From Mycobacterium sp. D16R12 (GTDB taxonomy: Bacteria > Actinomycetota > Actinomycetes > Mycobacteriales > Mycobacteriaceae), in the NCBI RefSeq assembly GCF_002013465.1, contig NZ_MAFC01000013.1, forward strand, positions 186,001 through 250,000: 64,000 nt of DNA, given 5' to 3'. Positions 1 to 8,243 of this stretch are shown in pieces. Under the pieces are notes generated by a model, which saw only the letters and a list, made by a program, of their open reading frames with translations, was not told where the DNA came from and searched no databases. Every line of letters begins with the position of its first letter. Positions within the stretch are counted from its first letter, which is position 1. The position numbers and the translations under genes were made by a program.

Positions 1-1291
1 TGCACTCGCGGTAGACGAGCAGGCCGTACTTGCCGCGCGAAGGCGAGAATCTTCCGGCAATCTGGTCGTATTCGGGGTTAGAAAGATCACGAGAGTAGTT
101 CTTACATTCAACCATCACGTGCGGGGCCGGATAGTTAGCGGACAACCAGCAGAAGAATCCTTCACGTGCCATGTTGGTGTACTTGATGTCGATCCTCTTA
201 CGGCCCTCGTGCTGTCTACTCTGCCTGACAGGATTCACCAGCGCGGGGTAGAGGAGTGCCGTTAGGAGGGCTTCGACAGCGCGTTCATACCTGTCAGAGT
301 CATTGATGCCTTGGGGTATCGACCGCACAGCTTGTAGGAGGTCATCGTAGTCGGGTAATGGAGTGCTTGTGGCTTTGGCTAGAGTTTCATGGCTTACCGC
401 GTCTGGAGGGTTGTTGCGCTTGGCTTCCTTGTAACTTGCCAGTAGTTCAGGATTTCGACTCGAAGCGTCGAGGTTTATTCGCTTTTCAACACCAGGTCGT
501 CCCCCGTTATCGTGTTTCTGCTTGTATTTTGCCTCTACCGAGCGTTTTGTTACCCGCTTTTCACCCGATTTGAGTGTCTGGACAAGCGGGCTGCCCTTTG
601 CCAGTTCGTCACTTTGAAAATAGGCGAGGACGTGGTACCGGTAGTATTCAGACGGGCTATATCGAAGAAGTCGGCGAACGATACTCTTCGGAACCAGGAG
701 GAGTGGCTCATGTTCTGCAATGGGAAGATCGAATACCTGATTGGATATCCAGCGTCGATCCGTAGCGTCCCAATACGGATTGATGGCAACGTTAGGAACC
801 AGCGGTATTTTATAGAAATCAGCGGTCTGCTGGGTATAATCTATTAGCTGCTTGCGGATAATATTAGTGACGACATCGGATATCCTGTCTTCACGGACTC
901 CTTCGATCAGAAGCGCGGTATCCTCAATGTCAGTAATTAAACCGCTTTCCACCGCTTGGCTAGTAGAGAGTTCATTGTAGAATTTGTCCGCCAGATACCG
1001 TCCGACACCGCTTCCCTCACTTGAATCGGAGTAGCCAAGTCTGGTTGAGTTGTCTTCCCCGAGTTGGCTTAAAAGTGCTCGTGCACCATCCTCGTCCTGT
1101 GCGACGATTTTATCTAATACCGCTTGGAAGTAGGTCTGAATAGTAAATGTGCACTCATCTGTCCATGGTGAGTCGATGGACGAGATCACCGAGGGGTCGA
1201 TGAATAGCGCAACATCCCCCTTGGCTTTCACATCGACAAAATCTAATGTGCTTTGATCGCCTTGTATGCCATAATGCTCCGAAATCTTCAC
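1..1291 (-). CDS. PD-(D/E)XK nuclease-like protein, partial at window edge
   Basis: The gene starts at GTG 1291 with GGAGGA about six bases upstream and stays open for 430 codons to the window edge, so its C-terminus is missing. The first 230 residues show no fold I can name (KISEHYG, LDFVDV, ALFIDPS near the start, then LVPKSIVR near 200). The last 100 residues look like a restriction-endonuclease fold: E336 in RYERAVE, D368 in RIDI, E395-x-K397 in VECKNY and Q410 in YDQIAGRFS. Such a D...ExK arrangement is the catalytic core of PD-(D/E)XK nucleases. A large conserved N-terminal region plus a nuclease at the C-end, in a mobile island, suggests a single-gene defence or modification-dependent nuclease. 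The function is inference; the domain call is fairly firm. Confidence 0.7.
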   Translation of the reverse strand, partial: MKISEHYGIQGDQSTLDFVDVKAKGDVALFIDPSVISSIDSPWTDECTFTIQTYFQAVLDKIVAQDEDGARALLSQLGEDNSTRLGYSDSSEGSGVGRYLADKFYNELSTSQAVESGLITDIEDTALLIEGVREDRISDVVTNIIRKQLIDYTQQTADFYKIPLVPNVAINPYWDATDRRWISNQVFDLPIAEHEPLLLVPKSIVRRLLRYSPSEYYRYHVLAYFQSDELAKGSPLVQTLKSGEKRVTKRSVEAKYKQKHDNGGRPGVEKRINLDASSRNPELLASYKEAKRNNPPDAVSHETLAKATSTPLPDYDDLLQAVRSIPQGINDSDRYERAVEALLTALLYPALVNPVRQSRQHEGRKRIDIKYTNMAREGFFCWLSANYPAPHVMVECKNYSRDLSNPEYDQIAGRFSPSRGKYGLLVYREC

Positions 1292-1450
1292 CCGTATCTC
1301 CTCCCTATTTGGCGCGAACAATAGCACCGGTAGTGCCGTTTTGGACGAGTTTTGATCGAGATGGGCGTGCCTTCGAAATCTATTGAATTTCCCTGGTACC
1401 GTTCGATCTTGGTACCGGCAAGTAGCCTCCATCAGAAGGATGTCTCCGAC

Positions 1451-1795
1451 ATGGCGAAGAAGGTCACGGTTACGCTCGTTGACGATGTCGATGGCGAAGC
1501 CCCAGCAGACGAATCCGTTGAGTTCAGCATTGATGGCGTCACTTACGAAATAGACCTTTCGTCAAAGAACGCCGAGAAGTTACGCAAGCAGCTCTCTACG
1601 TGGGTGGAGCATGCTCGCAAGGTGAGCGGGCGTCGTCATGGCCGTGGTGGCTTGGGTTCAGGTCGCAAGCGGCCAAGCATCGACCGTGCGCAGAGTGCCG
1701 CGATCCGCGAGTGGGCTGGCAAGAACGGTCACGCTGTGTCGTCGCGTGGCCGCATCCCTGCTGAGGTAATCGACGCTTTCAACGCTGCTAACTGA
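1451..1795 (+). CDS. lsr2: Lsr2-family nucleoid protein (island-encoded paralogue)
   Basis: The protein has 114 residues from ATG 1451 (AGAAGGA about ten bases upstream), close to the 112 of mycobacterial Lsr2. It begins [12 protein letters not shown], has the N-terminal dimerisation region to about residue 58, a basic Gly/Arg linker (59-75), and a C-terminal DNA-binding domain ending in the RGR motif at 99-101 that inserts into the minor groove of AT-rich DNA. Lsr2 is the mycobacterial H-NS analogue that silences AT-rich foreign DNA. The frame is open upstream to 1352, but that stretch does not resemble the family. Because the chromosome should carry its own lsr2 elsewhere, this copy most likely travels with the island and may silence it or modify the host regulon. 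Confidence 0.9.
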   Translation: MAKKVTVTLVDDVDGEAPADESVEFSIDGVTYEIDLSSKNAEKLRKQLSTWVEHARKVSGRRHGRGGLGSGRKRPSIDRAQSAAIREWAGKNGHAVSSRGRIPAEVIDAFNAAN

Positions 1796-1935
1796 CAGAA
1801 CCGAGCTGGTTGGGTAATCCAAACCCCCGATAAGATCCGCACATGGTTACCGATTCAGTGCTGAAACATGTCTCGGTCGTGTACGAATCAAACTAGGCTG
1901 TTGCGAACCAACTCCCAGATTCAGGGGGCAACTGC

Positions 1936-2106
1936 ATGGACGTGCGTCAGTTAATAGAGGCTTGGGGGCGCTACAAACTGACTGTACTGAAAGTGTGTCT
2001 GGCGATAGGTGCAATTATCCTGGTACTGGCACAGTTGTTACCTCAGGTAGGAAACTTCCTCCAAACGCAGCTATATCTAGCCGTTGGCGTTGGACTAAGA
2101 TTATGA
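1936..2106 (+). CDS. Small membrane protein, probably a remnant
   Basis: A 56-codon frame starts at ATG 1936 with GGGGG about five to nine bases upstream. The product has a short charged head (MDVRQLIEAWGRYK), a strongly hydrophobic segment at about 19-34 (VCLAIGAIILVLAQLL) and a second weaker one at 46-54. I recognise no family. It looks like the N-terminal membrane anchor of a larger protein whose remainder has been lost. The flanks (1796-1935 and 2107-2202) hold nothing I can identify. Confidence 0.35.
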   Translation: MDVRQLIEAWGRYKLTVLKVCLAIGAIILVLAQLLPQVGNFLQTQLYLAVGVGLRL

Positions 2107-2202
2107 ATTCAAAGACTTCCTGATCGATCACTAGCTATGGGTCTATTTGAGAGGCAGCATTTTAACCCCTATCGAACATCTGCGAAAGTAAAGTCATCAA
2201 CG

Positions 2203-3156
2203 CTAGGCAATCTGTTCGCTGGGTGCTGCAGATTCTCGTTCGAGCAAGTCGAGAACAAATTCCTTTAGGTATGGAAGTCTTCGCACGATTTCAGTTGGTT
2301 CGGGTCGCTTTGCCTCGGTGGTATTGCCATGCACTATAGCGCTCCGTCCGGCGTAGTTTTCGTCAAAGAACCTCTTGGCGCTTTTTCCATCGTATTTCTT
2401 GGGGTCGAGTTTTGCGGCCAAGTCTTTGCCGAGCCGCACGATGGACTTCTTCTGCGCGTCTTCGAGCACCCCTGCGATTTGGTCGCGTATCTGAGCATCC
2501 CAGCGTTCGGATTTTTCTACCTCGTGCCGTAGTTCTTTCAGTGCTGCAACTAGCGCCTCATCATCCTTTTCAGGTTTTGTGTCGGTAATCAACGCTTCAA
2601 CAGCGGTGACGAACAATATGTACCTGATCTCAGGTTTTGTCGCCGCCAACGCCATATGGAATGTTTCGTATGCCAGTTCAAGTTGCCGATTTAGTCCGTC
2701 CGGTATCAGGCTGCGTGCCGCGGATAATTCTTCAGACAGAAAGAGATCTAGCGGTCGGGTTTGCCGTACTACAGCTCGTGCACCGAACGCGATCCTGATT
2801 TCTTCAGGAGGTTGTAGATAAATACGTAATCCACGCGCCTCGTCTGAGCGTTCTCTATCATCTTCTTCGGGCTGCACTGGTGCTGCATCAAAGTCTGCGG
2901 GAATCTCGGCCTCTGCAAAGGCCACTAAAAGCTGTTGACGCCAAAGCTTGCCCGCTTTGAAAGCTGCATCCGAAGAGGAGAAACCTTCACCCCGAAGCAT
3001 CAGCCAATCGGCCTCATTGAAGCCTGTTTGACTAAACTCGGGGAACAGTGTGACAGTTTCAGTGCCTGAATTATGAATTGCTTGGTTTGTTTCAGAAGAG
3101 TCCAAGGTTTTTGTTTTGTCGCCTAAGACAATCCTGTTTTCAAAGGCATAAAGCAT
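2203..3156 (-). CDS. HEPN-domain protein (Apea-like)
   Basis: This 317-residue protein has an uncharacterised N-terminal half and a helical C-terminal half. The latter contains ETFHMALAATKPEIRYILFV near 165-190 and the motif R271-SAIV-H276 within YAGRSAIVHGN. The R-x4-H motif is the hallmark of HEPN ribonuclease folds, and the surrounding pattern (long helix, alternating charged helix, FF.ENY.GRSAIVHG) fits the Apea-like HEPN group found in anti-phage and toxin-antitoxin settings. It stands alone on the minus strand, next to a toxin/immunity fragment pair and two genes from a PD-(D/E)XK gene. An RNase role in defence is inference from motif and context. Confidence 0.7.
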   Translation of the reverse strand: MLYAFENRIVLGDKTKTLDSSETNQAIHNSGTETVTLFPEFSQTGFNEADWLMLRGEGFSSSDAAFKAGKLWRQQLLVAFAEAEIPADFDAAPVQPEEDDRERSDEARGLRIYLQPPEEIRIAFGARAVVRQTRPLDLFLSEELSAARSLIPDGLNRQLELAYETFHMALAATKPEIRYILFVTAVEALITDTKPEKDDEALVAALKELRHEVEKSERWDAQIRDQIAGVLEDAQKKSIVRLGKDLAAKLDPKKYDGKSAKRFFDENYAGRSAIVHGNTTEAKRPEPTEIVRRLPYLKEFVLDLLERESAAPSEQIA

Positions 3157-3213
3157 AGAAGGATTCTACGTCTAGTCACGAGTCCATCTGTGAAAACCTT
3201 GCAGCCGATGTGT

Positions 3214-3693
3214 CTAGAGCACGATGTTTTGGGGTCCTACTTCCGCGATCTGTTCATTGACAAACTTGACTGCGATACCTAGCTCAACGTCCCACGTGCA
3301 GTTGTACATAAGCGCCACAATGCGATCAGTAGAACCACGCCGAGGGTAGGCAACTAAGAAGAAGTCAGGCCCTACCAGCTTGGCGAGTCCTTGCTTGTCA
3401 GCGATGATTGGCATGAGCTTGTCTGCATCGTCACCGAACTGTTCACGTAGCTCAGGCAACCGCTTCTGGTACTCGGCATACAACGCATCGTCGGCCTGCT
3501 CGCATAGTTCCGCCTTGCGCAGGCTGAATTGCTCAACCGCATCACGTTGGACGGGTGTTACCGGATCTTCCTCGTTCCACCCACCGAGAGCCATACGCAC
3601 GGTCACCTCATGGCCGAGGAATAGGAACGTGTACGAACCTCCCCAGCCCATCGGCTCGCTGTAGGCAATCTCTCCCAGCACGGCGTCGGTCAC
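3214..3693 (-). CDS. Presumed immunity protein of the adjacent HNH toxin tip
   Basis: I place the start at GTG 3693 (CAGGAG about ten bases upstream), giving 159 residues. The frame is open further upstream, but that part is antisense or out-of-frame to the toxin gene. The GTG overlaps the toxin stop as GTGA, the arrangement expected for a translationally coupled toxin-immunity pair. The protein begins TDAVLGEIAYSEPMGWGG, has an acidic middle with a helical pattern (QRDAVEQFSLRKAEL, YAEYQKRLPELREQFGDD) and no signal peptide. It resembles the DUF6985 type of immunity-like proteins, but I am unsure of that name. The immunity role is inferred from position. Confidence 0.5.
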   Translation of the reverse strand: MTDAVLGEIAYSEPMGWGGSYTFLFLGHEVTVRMALGGWNEEDPVTPVQRDAVEQFSLRKAELCEQADDALYAEYQKRLPELREQFGDDADKLMPIIADKQGLAKLVGPDFFLVAYPRRGSTDRIVALMYNCTWDVELGIAVKFVNEQIAEVGPQNIVL

Positions 3694-4130
3694 GGGCGCC
3701 CGTCTCCTGTCGGTGGCATTGTTTTTCCGGCGTTGAGTTCGCCAATCCCGCCGACGTGACCCAGCCTGTTGTTCACTACAGATGGTACTAGCTGCATTGT
3801 CTTGAGGTCTGGCTCCTCGTGCCACGTGTACTTGTTATCGCTTCGCCAGTCGGCAATCTCTTGCGGCGAAACGCCCCAATCCTTTGCAAGTAGCTTGTCT
3901 GCGACTCTGAAATTCTGATCCCGACTGGTAGTCATCTCGGGAATCTCTACCTGCCCCTTGGCAACTGGTGAGAAATCAGGCTGGGCATTACTGTAGTGGA
4001 TGCCATCGACGTTCGCGTCATGTAGGAACTTGTTGACCTCAGGATTCTTTGAAACCCATTCTGACTCACCACGTTCGCCTACCCAGTGCCCGTTGTTGAT
4101 AGGCGTCTGGTCGATACGTTCCTTGCATTG
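3690..4130 (-). pseudogene. Orphan C-terminal HNH nuclease toxin tip
   Basis: The frame is open for 146 residues after a TAG at 4131-4133. It has no start codon before ATG 3935, so the product is a 5'-truncated toxin C-terminus. The part before that ATG is clearly coding (RIDQTPINNGHWVGERGES, then VDGIHYSNAQPDFSPVA) and is the conserved entry to the toxin tip. The nuclease core follows: NKYTWHEEPDLKTMQLV, then NNRLGHVGGIGE, matching the WHE...H HNH/Endo VII toxin domains at the ends of polymorphic secreted toxins. The delivery part is absent. It is either a silent cassette that can recombine onto a full-length toxin or a decayed remnant kept by its immunity gene. Confidence 0.7.
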
Positions 4131-4159
4131 CTATTTGATGGGTTGAAACGACAATGGTG

Positions 4160-4804
4160 CTATTGCGTGACTTTCGCCTCGATCGCGGCTCCGATTTTGT
4201 CGGTGTCCTCGACATCGTTCTTGGTGGAACACGTGAAATCGGAAATGACGAGATTACGAACGAGGCGCGCAGCGTGAGCGCAAATCTGTTCGGTTGAAGA
4301 CTGCTTTGATGTCCATGTCAGCTTGGTAGCGGTGTCCTCACCGAAACTGAACCAGCCTTGGCTGCCTCCCTGCCAACGGCAGGCATGGAAGCCATCAGCT
4401 AGCCGCTGAAAAGCCCCTGCTGCCTTGGCTTCATCGGGGTAAAGCACCGCCGCGTAGAACATCTGACCGCCCACCGTCCCCTGAATTGACTGCGAGACCA
4501 GTCGGTAACGGGTGAAATCGCGGCCATAGACGAACTCGCTGACCAGGAAGGTATTCATTAGATTGCATGGCACCGTGGCGTCAGCTTTGGACTTGGCGGC
4601 ATCAATCACTGGCTGCCCTTTGGTCTCTGAATAGTCTGAGATCGGCTGCCCGATCACTGATCCCAGCTCGTCAAACGTCAGAAACAGGCTGTTGAACCGT
4701 TCTTCCGGTACCAGCGTGCTTGTTGGCGCAGCAGGTGCCTCACCTCGGTTACACCCCACGAGCGCCATAGCAAGCAGGCCGACCAGCGCCACCAGTTTCC
4801 TCAT
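4160..4804 (-). CDS. PknH_C-type sensor-domain lipoprotein
   Basis: The start ATG 4804 gives a clean lipoprotein signal (MRKLVALVGLLAMALVGC, lipobox cysteine at residue 18); a longer frame would add 31 non-signal residues. The mature part of about 195 residues has four cysteines in the pattern of the extracellular sensor domain of PknH and related mycobacterial lipoproteins: PCN, HACRW, QICAH and FTCS, normally two disulphides. It should be anchored outside the membrane. The gene is divergent from the eight-segment membrane protein, 134 bases away; a functional link is possible but not shown. Confidence 0.7.
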   Translation of the reverse strand: MRKLVALVGLLAMALVGCNRGEAPAAPTSTLVPEERFNSLFLTFDELGSVIGQPISDYSETKGQPVIDAAKSKADATVPCNLMNTFLVSEFVYGRDFTRYRLVSQSIQGTVGGQMFYAAVLYPDEAKAAGAFQRLADGFHACRWQGGSQGWFSFGEDTATKLTWTSKQSSTEQICAHAARLVRNLVISDFTCSTKNDVEDTDKIGAAIEAKVTQ

Positions 4805-4937
4805 AAGGCGAATGCTAGCGGCTGCGCCCGACATTTCCGGTGTTTGATCACGACCAACAGGTAGCGGGCTCTGGTTGTCGGTGGCCTCTGGCAACATGGT
4901 GGCACTCTTTCACCTAAGTAAGCAGCGAAGGACAACG

Positions 4938-6344
4938 ATGCGAACCGATCTGAACAAGTTGGACGACACCCTGGGTGTCCGACGTGCGTTCGATTCGCGC
5001 GTGGTTCGAGAGCTGCAAGAGCAGCACAAAGAAGATAACGCGACTATGGAACGGTTGCGTGGCGCTATTCTAAGCCGCCTCTTCCCGATCGTCGGCATGC
5101 TCATTATGGGGGTGTCCGCGATTTTGCTAGTTGGCATGTTCTTCGACATCACACACCCCACGGCTCAATCGACATTCGAGCAGGCCGTTCAATCGTGGGG
5201 ACACTTCAAGGGAGCTGTGCCGCCTGGACTGGCACTCACAGTCAATATCGCGCTCGTGGCACTAGTCGCGTCGATCAATATCGCAATCGCTGCTGCGGTG
5301 GCTCGTCTCAGCCGACGCGAGCAGATCATCAGCAGTTTATGGCGTCGCATGCTCGAATGGTGCTCGATCGTGATCGCCGCTGGAGCGGGCTTGTTCTGCA
5401 TTCTCCAACTCGGCAGTCTTCACAAGCCGGACGAGTACGGAACAGCGGCGGGCGCGATCTTCGTTGGCGGGATCACCGCATTCCTTGCAATCACATTAGC
5501 GCAGTATCTGAATGCAACCGACTGGGCAAGAGACTTCACCGAGGCGTGCGAACAGCGCACGAACATCATCGACTGGCTCGAATATATACAGGATCGGGGC
5601 GTACTAGCGACGATTCCTGCCGCGAATCCTTTTCGGCTGAAATGGAAATGGGTACGCAAGGTGCCTCGGCTGCTCGCAATCGTGATTGTGATCGGGTATT
5701 TTGACGTTATCTACACGTACGGCGTTCTGGAAATCATGGTCTTAATCAAGAAGAAGACATTGATAACGCCGCCTATGGGTTGGACGCAGGTCTTGTTCAT
5801 CGCCGCAATTTGGGCGTATTCATCAGCTATCGCCTACGTCATTGGTAGCTCCACATGGCGGCGATGGTCTAACAGAATCCAGAAACGGCGTCGCTTCCGC
5901 CTTACCATTTGGCCGATAATCTACCGAATCGGATACTCCTGTTTCGTGGCACTATTCATCTTGGTGCTGAGCGCTAGCCAAACTGATGAACCGTACAACT
6001 GGGGCAAGGTCCTTCCCGTATCAATCCTCATGGCAGGCCCACTCATCTTTGTGCCCGGTCTGAGCTGGTGGTTCATATGGCGCAGCAGAAAACACACAGA
6101 TGCCCGCAAGCGACGCCTCACCCAATGGCTGACCGCTCCTATCTGGCAAAACGTGAGCAAGACATTAGAAGATGCCTACCGCGGACAAACCAAACGCCGG
6201 GACGAATCTTACGACTGCGACCACACCGAGCGGCGAACACCGCACCTCTCCACGCCTCGTAAAACAGAGTCGACTCTGTGGGTTCCTCCGAACGATGTAC
6301 TGGAATCGGCAGAGTTGATCCTGCGTATATCACGAAAGTTGTGA
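4938..6344 (+). CDS. Polytopic membrane protein of unknown function
   Basis: I use ATG 4938 because AAGGA sits six bases upstream; an in-frame ATG at 4875 has no such site. The 468-residue protein has a soluble head of about 45 residues and then about eight hydrophobic segments, the clearest near 52-75 (LFPIVGMLIMGVSAILLVG), 105-128, 150-168, 173-190, 245-268, 285-305, 325-345 and 365-385. A charged tail of about 80 residues ends it. I recognise no transporter or enzyme motif. Its place in the island makes a defence effector conceivable, but nothing in the sequence proves it. Confidence 0.6.
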   Translation: MRTDLNKLDDTLGVRRAFDSRVVRELQEQHKEDNATMERLRGAILSRLFPIVGMLIMGVSAILLVGMFFDITHPTAQSTFEQAVQSWGHFKGAVPPGLALTVNIALVALVASINIAIAAAVARLSRREQIISSLWRRMLEWCSIVIAAGAGLFCILQLGSLHKPDEYGTAAGAIFVGGITAFLAITLAQYLNATDWARDFTEACEQRTNIIDWLEYIQDRGVLATIPAANPFRLKWKWVRKVPRLLAIVIVIGYFDVIYTYGVLEIMVLIKKKTLITPPMGWTQVLFIAAIWAYSSAIAYVIGSSTWRRWSNRIQKRRRFRLTIWPIIYRIGYSCFVALFILVLSASQTDEPYNWGKVLPVSILMAGPLIFVPGLSWWFIWRSRKHTDARKRRLTQWLTAPIWQNVSKTLEDAYRGQTKRRDESYDCDHTERRTPHLSTPRKTESTLWVPPNDVLESAELILRISRKL

Positions 6345-6378
6345 TATAGCGTGTTCGCGACAGGCCGCACGCATTAGC

Positions 6379-7140
6379 TCATCGCCAGCCAACGAACGAC
6401 ACAACTTGCCCTTTACCCCTTTCAGTGAGTCCTGCGGTATCTAAGAGGTCGCTAGCCAGCTTGATTTGTGTGGGGTGATCCGGGTCTTTCGTGTTGGCGC
6501 GATACAGATTCAGGGCTTTCCCATTCGTCCGGCTTTCCACGAGGAATGCGATGGTTGAACCTGTCGGATCGGCTGCTGCTCCCCATATTTCGTTACCCGG
6601 TGGTGTCACCCTCTGACCCGCCACCTCATTGCAATTCGTACGACCCGCTGATCTCGAAATAGGTTCAACCGCAAGTTGGTAATTGCCTTGGTTGTCATTG
6701 ACAGTTCGCAAGTACCGATTGTCGTCGATAATCCATTTTGCATCGCAGAGTCGAGAATTTTGATCTTCGGGTAGTTCGGTTGGCTTGACCACCACCGGAT
6801 TGAGTGCAAGCTGCGGGAGATACTTCGGATAGTACGTCTTGCTGCTGCGTACAACTTGCCGTGACTCTGTATCGAAAAACTTGTATTCGTCTGCCTTGAT
6901 ATCGAAGAAGACGAATAGTCCTTTGTCATCAAACTTCGGGTACGCATGTGCCGGGGTTGTCTGCACGCCAAAGTCTCCGGCAGGTGGGGGAGAAACGACA
7001 TTCGTGACATCGGTGCTGACGCCCGTCCGCGCATCGTAATAGCCGACATGATTATCACTTCTCGGCGTCCGGTTGACTACCTTGCGAAAATCGGGACTGT
7101 AGTTTGTGTACCCGACCCAACCGCAAGTACCCCAGTGGCG
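6379..7140 (-). pseudogene. 5'-truncated propeller-like protein
   Basis: The frame is open from a TAG at 7141-7143 to 6379 (253 residues). There is no ATG, GTG or TTG before GTG 6966, although the sequence before that GTG is clearly coding (YTNYSPDFRKVV, then HVGYYDARTGVSTDVT). The repeated pattern of a Ser-Pro-Asp turn, aromatic strands and D.xTG loops resembles TolB/PD40 beta-propeller blades, and WGAAADPTGSTIAFLV in the second half looks like another blade. Its 5' part has been removed at the same place where a recombinase gene on the other strand begins, so both were probably cut by one rearrangement. A shorter product from GTG 6966 (195 residues) is possible. Confidence 0.55.
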
Positions 7141-8149
7141 CTATTTCGATCCACAGCATTGAGAAGATGCTGCGCAACCGCTACTACCTCGGGTATGTCA
7201 CATGGAACGGGCAGGAATACCAAGGCCGACACGCGCCGCTGGTCTCGCAAGAACTCTTTGACCAAGTGCAATCCGTACTGAAAGTCATGCCAGGAGCAGG
7301 CAACCGGCAACTCCGCTACCACCATTTTTTTAAAGGGAATTATCTCGTGCCAGCGATGCCATCACCGCCTCATCGTTATGCGTGGTCGCAGCGAGACTGG
7401 CGAGCTGTATTTCTATTACGTCTGCCGTGGACGGCAACAAAAGCTCTGTGATCTGCCGTACATACGGACGCACCAAGTTGAGGAGGTCGTAGCCGGTCAC
7501 TATTGGACTCTCGTTCTCGGGGAAAATCTCAAGCGCCGACTAGAAGAACTGTTCACAGGAGCAGCGAGCCAATGGCGTTCGTCACGAGGCGGCAACCGTA
7601 AGCAGATGAAAAAGCGTCTGACCGAACTCGACCGGCAAGAAGATCGCTACATCGAACTCGCACTCGATCCCGACTGGCCGAGAGAAAAACTCACCAACAA
7701 ACTGCGCCAGCTCCGCGACGAACGTAAACGCCTCACCGAAGAACTCGCTGCCGGTGAGCAGATCGTCACCGAGGCACACACCAACGCAACCCGCGTACTG
7801 GACTACTCGGAAGACCCCTACGAGGTGTGTCAGCGAAGCGGCCTCAGAGCGAAGACGGCAATCAACTGCTCTCTGTTCCATCGCCTGTACATCGACGTGC
7901 GCGACGAAACAGTGGCCTACGTGGCCTCAGATGAGCTCACAGACGCGTTCAAGACAGTTGTGGAACTACGACGCAACTGGCAGGCACGAAACACCACAGG
8001 CGGCGCAGGCATCCAAGCCCTGCACCGGCAGCAGTATGAGCGCAAAAACAACAGCAGCGCCCCTGTTCGGGACGCTGCCGCTGACGTGCATGTGCTGTCT
8101 TTACTCGAACAGGCGCTTTATAGCCCTCAGTGTTCAAGTAGCAGCACTC
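7104..8149 (+). pseudogene. Large serine recombinase remnant, truncated and frameshifted
   Basis: The catalytic resolvase domain is missing. The remaining part starts in the recombinase domain (ISIHSIEKMLRNRYYLG), continues to HHFFKG, and then breaks frame. Removing one T from the T7 tract at 7325-7331 restores KGIISCQRCHHRLIVMRGRSETGELYFYYVCRGR, the Cys-rich zinc ribbon of large serine recombinases. A long charged coiled coil follows in the second frame (about 7600-7750). That frame stays open through the tRNA antisense to 8397, so the native stop is not obvious. The gene lies directly against tRNA-Ser and probably belonged to the integration module of the island. It should now be inactive. 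Confidence 0.8.
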
Positions 8150-8238
8150 TGGCGGAGGATAGGGGATTTGAACCCCTGAGGGCTATTAACCCAACCCGCG
8201 TTCCAGGCGAGCGCCATAGGCCACTAGGCGAATCCTCC
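8150..8238 (-). tRNA. serT: tRNA-Ser(GGA)
   Basis: The minus strand folds as a class II tRNA. The acceptor arm GGAGGAT pairs with ATCCTCC, the discriminator is G, and CCA is encoded at 8150-8152. The anticodon stem CTCGC/GCGGG closes the loop CTGGAAC, giving anticodon GGA. A long variable arm and GGTTCAAATCC in the T arm follow. The island lies on its 3' side, the usual geometry for elements integrated at a tRNA 3' end. I see no second copy of the 3' end within this window. Confidence 0.93.
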
Positions 8239-8243
8239 GTCGG

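Noticed and set aside
1352..1450. Extra N-terminal region of the Lsr2-like protein
   Set aside because: The frame is open but the sequence has no family similarity, and a good ribosome-binding site precedes ATG 1451.
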